Assembly: GCA_029861795.1 (NCBI GenBank) | Contig: JAOTYS010000232.1 | Coordinates: 1-7,407 of the forward strand | Direction of reading: 5' to 3' | DNA length: 7,407 bases | Source: Gammaproteobacteria bacterium | Lineage (GTDB): Bacteria; Pseudomonadota; Gammaproteobacteria; Arenicellales; JAOTYS01 | Shown: piece after piece, positions 7,096 to 7,407 of the stretch | Numbering within the stretch: the stretch's first letter is position 1 | Layout of the letters: each line of letters begins with the position of its first letter | The notes under the pieces: model-generated | Databases searched by the model: none | Told to the model about the DNA's origin: nothing | What the model saw: only the letters and a program-made list of their open reading frames with translations | Translations under genes and position numbers: made by a program

Positions 7096-7407
7096 ATGAC
7101 ACTTAGTGCTGACTTGATATTACACAATGGCAAGGTCATGTCGTTAGATCGGGTCAATACGGTCCACCAGGCGGTTGCCATCTGGAACGGGCGGATACTC
7201 GCGACTGGTACCGACGCGGATATAGTTTCGCTGGGCGGTGTGACAACAAGCACAATCGATTTGCAGGGTCGCTGTGTTACCCCAGGAATCATCGACTCCC
7301 ATTGTCACCCCGATCACCATGCCATGTTACTCGAGCGTTGGTATGACATCGGTTGGCCCTCGATCAAATCGGTGCAAGATATACTCGACATGGTCGAAGA
7401 GGAGAAC
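7096..7407 (+). CDS. Amidohydrolase, YtcJ/amidohydrolase-3-like, N-terminal part only (runs off the right edge)
   Basis: The visible 104 residues are the N terminus of a metal-dependent amidohydrolase. A small beta-sandwich opens it (ADLILHNGKVMSLD, 5-18, then AVAIWNGRILATGTD, 26-40). IDLQGRCVTPGIIDSHCHPD (54-73) is the hallmark entry into the TIM barrel, with metal ligands H69 and H71. Two extra histidines follow at 74 and 75. The family hydrolyses C-N bonds of amides, hydantoins, cyclic ureas or N-acyl amino acids; the remaining metal ligands and substrate pocket are outside the window. The start is ATG at 7096, because the conserved lead strand begins five residues in. GGAGA sits very close (2-nt spacing), and AAGG at 7082-7085 is an alternative Shine-Dalgarno sequence. 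An 86-bp gap separates it from the amidotransferase gene, so it may be in the same operon or have its own promoter. No clear promoter or terminator was seen in that gap. Confidence 0.88.
   Translation, partial: MTLSADLILHNGKVMSLDRVNTVHQAVAIWNGRILATGTDADIVSLGGVTTSTIDLQGRCVTPGIIDSHCHPDHHAMLLERWYDIGWPSIKSVQDILDMVEEEN

Overview
The window looks like a chromosomal piece of a moderately GC-rich proteobacterium. Every gene resembles a common proteobacterial family, with Shine-Dalgarno starts, a GTG and a TTG start and a twin-arginine signal peptide. The exact taxon cannot be fixed from the sequence. No RNA gene, CRISPR array, transposase or phage gene is visible.

Layout: positions 1-3336 are filled by one long minus-strand gene, a fused indolepyruvate (2-ketoacid):ferredoxin oxidoreductase. 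I read 1112 codons without a stop, and the 3' end lies off the left edge. A 150-bp divergent intergenic region (3337-3486) separates it from a plus-strand series. This starts with a Tat-exported PotD/PotF-type substrate-binding protein (3487-4608). After it comes a 90-bp gap holding a palindromic AT-rich repeat (about 4628-4679). Then follow three tightly packed genes: a D-arginine-dehydrogenase-like FAD amine/D-amino-acid dehydrogenase (4699-5832), a GFA/CENP-V zinc protein (5847-6266) and a free-standing class I glutamine amidotransferase (6275-7009). After an 86-bp gap comes the 5' part of an amidohydrolase of the YtcJ/amidohydrolase-3 type (7096 to the right edge).

How the genes may work together (inference): a binding protein captures an amine or amino-acid-like compound, the amidohydrolase may release the amine from an amide precursor, and the FAD enzyme oxidises it to a 2-oxo acid. 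The divergent ferredoxin oxidoreductase could then decarboxylate that acid to an acyl-CoA. The FAD enzyme keeps the catalytic and carboxylate-binding residues of Pseudomonas D-arginine dehydrogenase. It lacks the two residues I recall as lining the side-chain pocket (His48 and Glu87), so its substrate is probably not D-arginine. The binding protein likewise lacks the aspartate that PotD uses to bind the polyamine amine. Together these suggest a catabolic locus for a less cationic compound, but no single gene proves it. No wholly new system is evident; the genes belong to known families in an uncommon combination.
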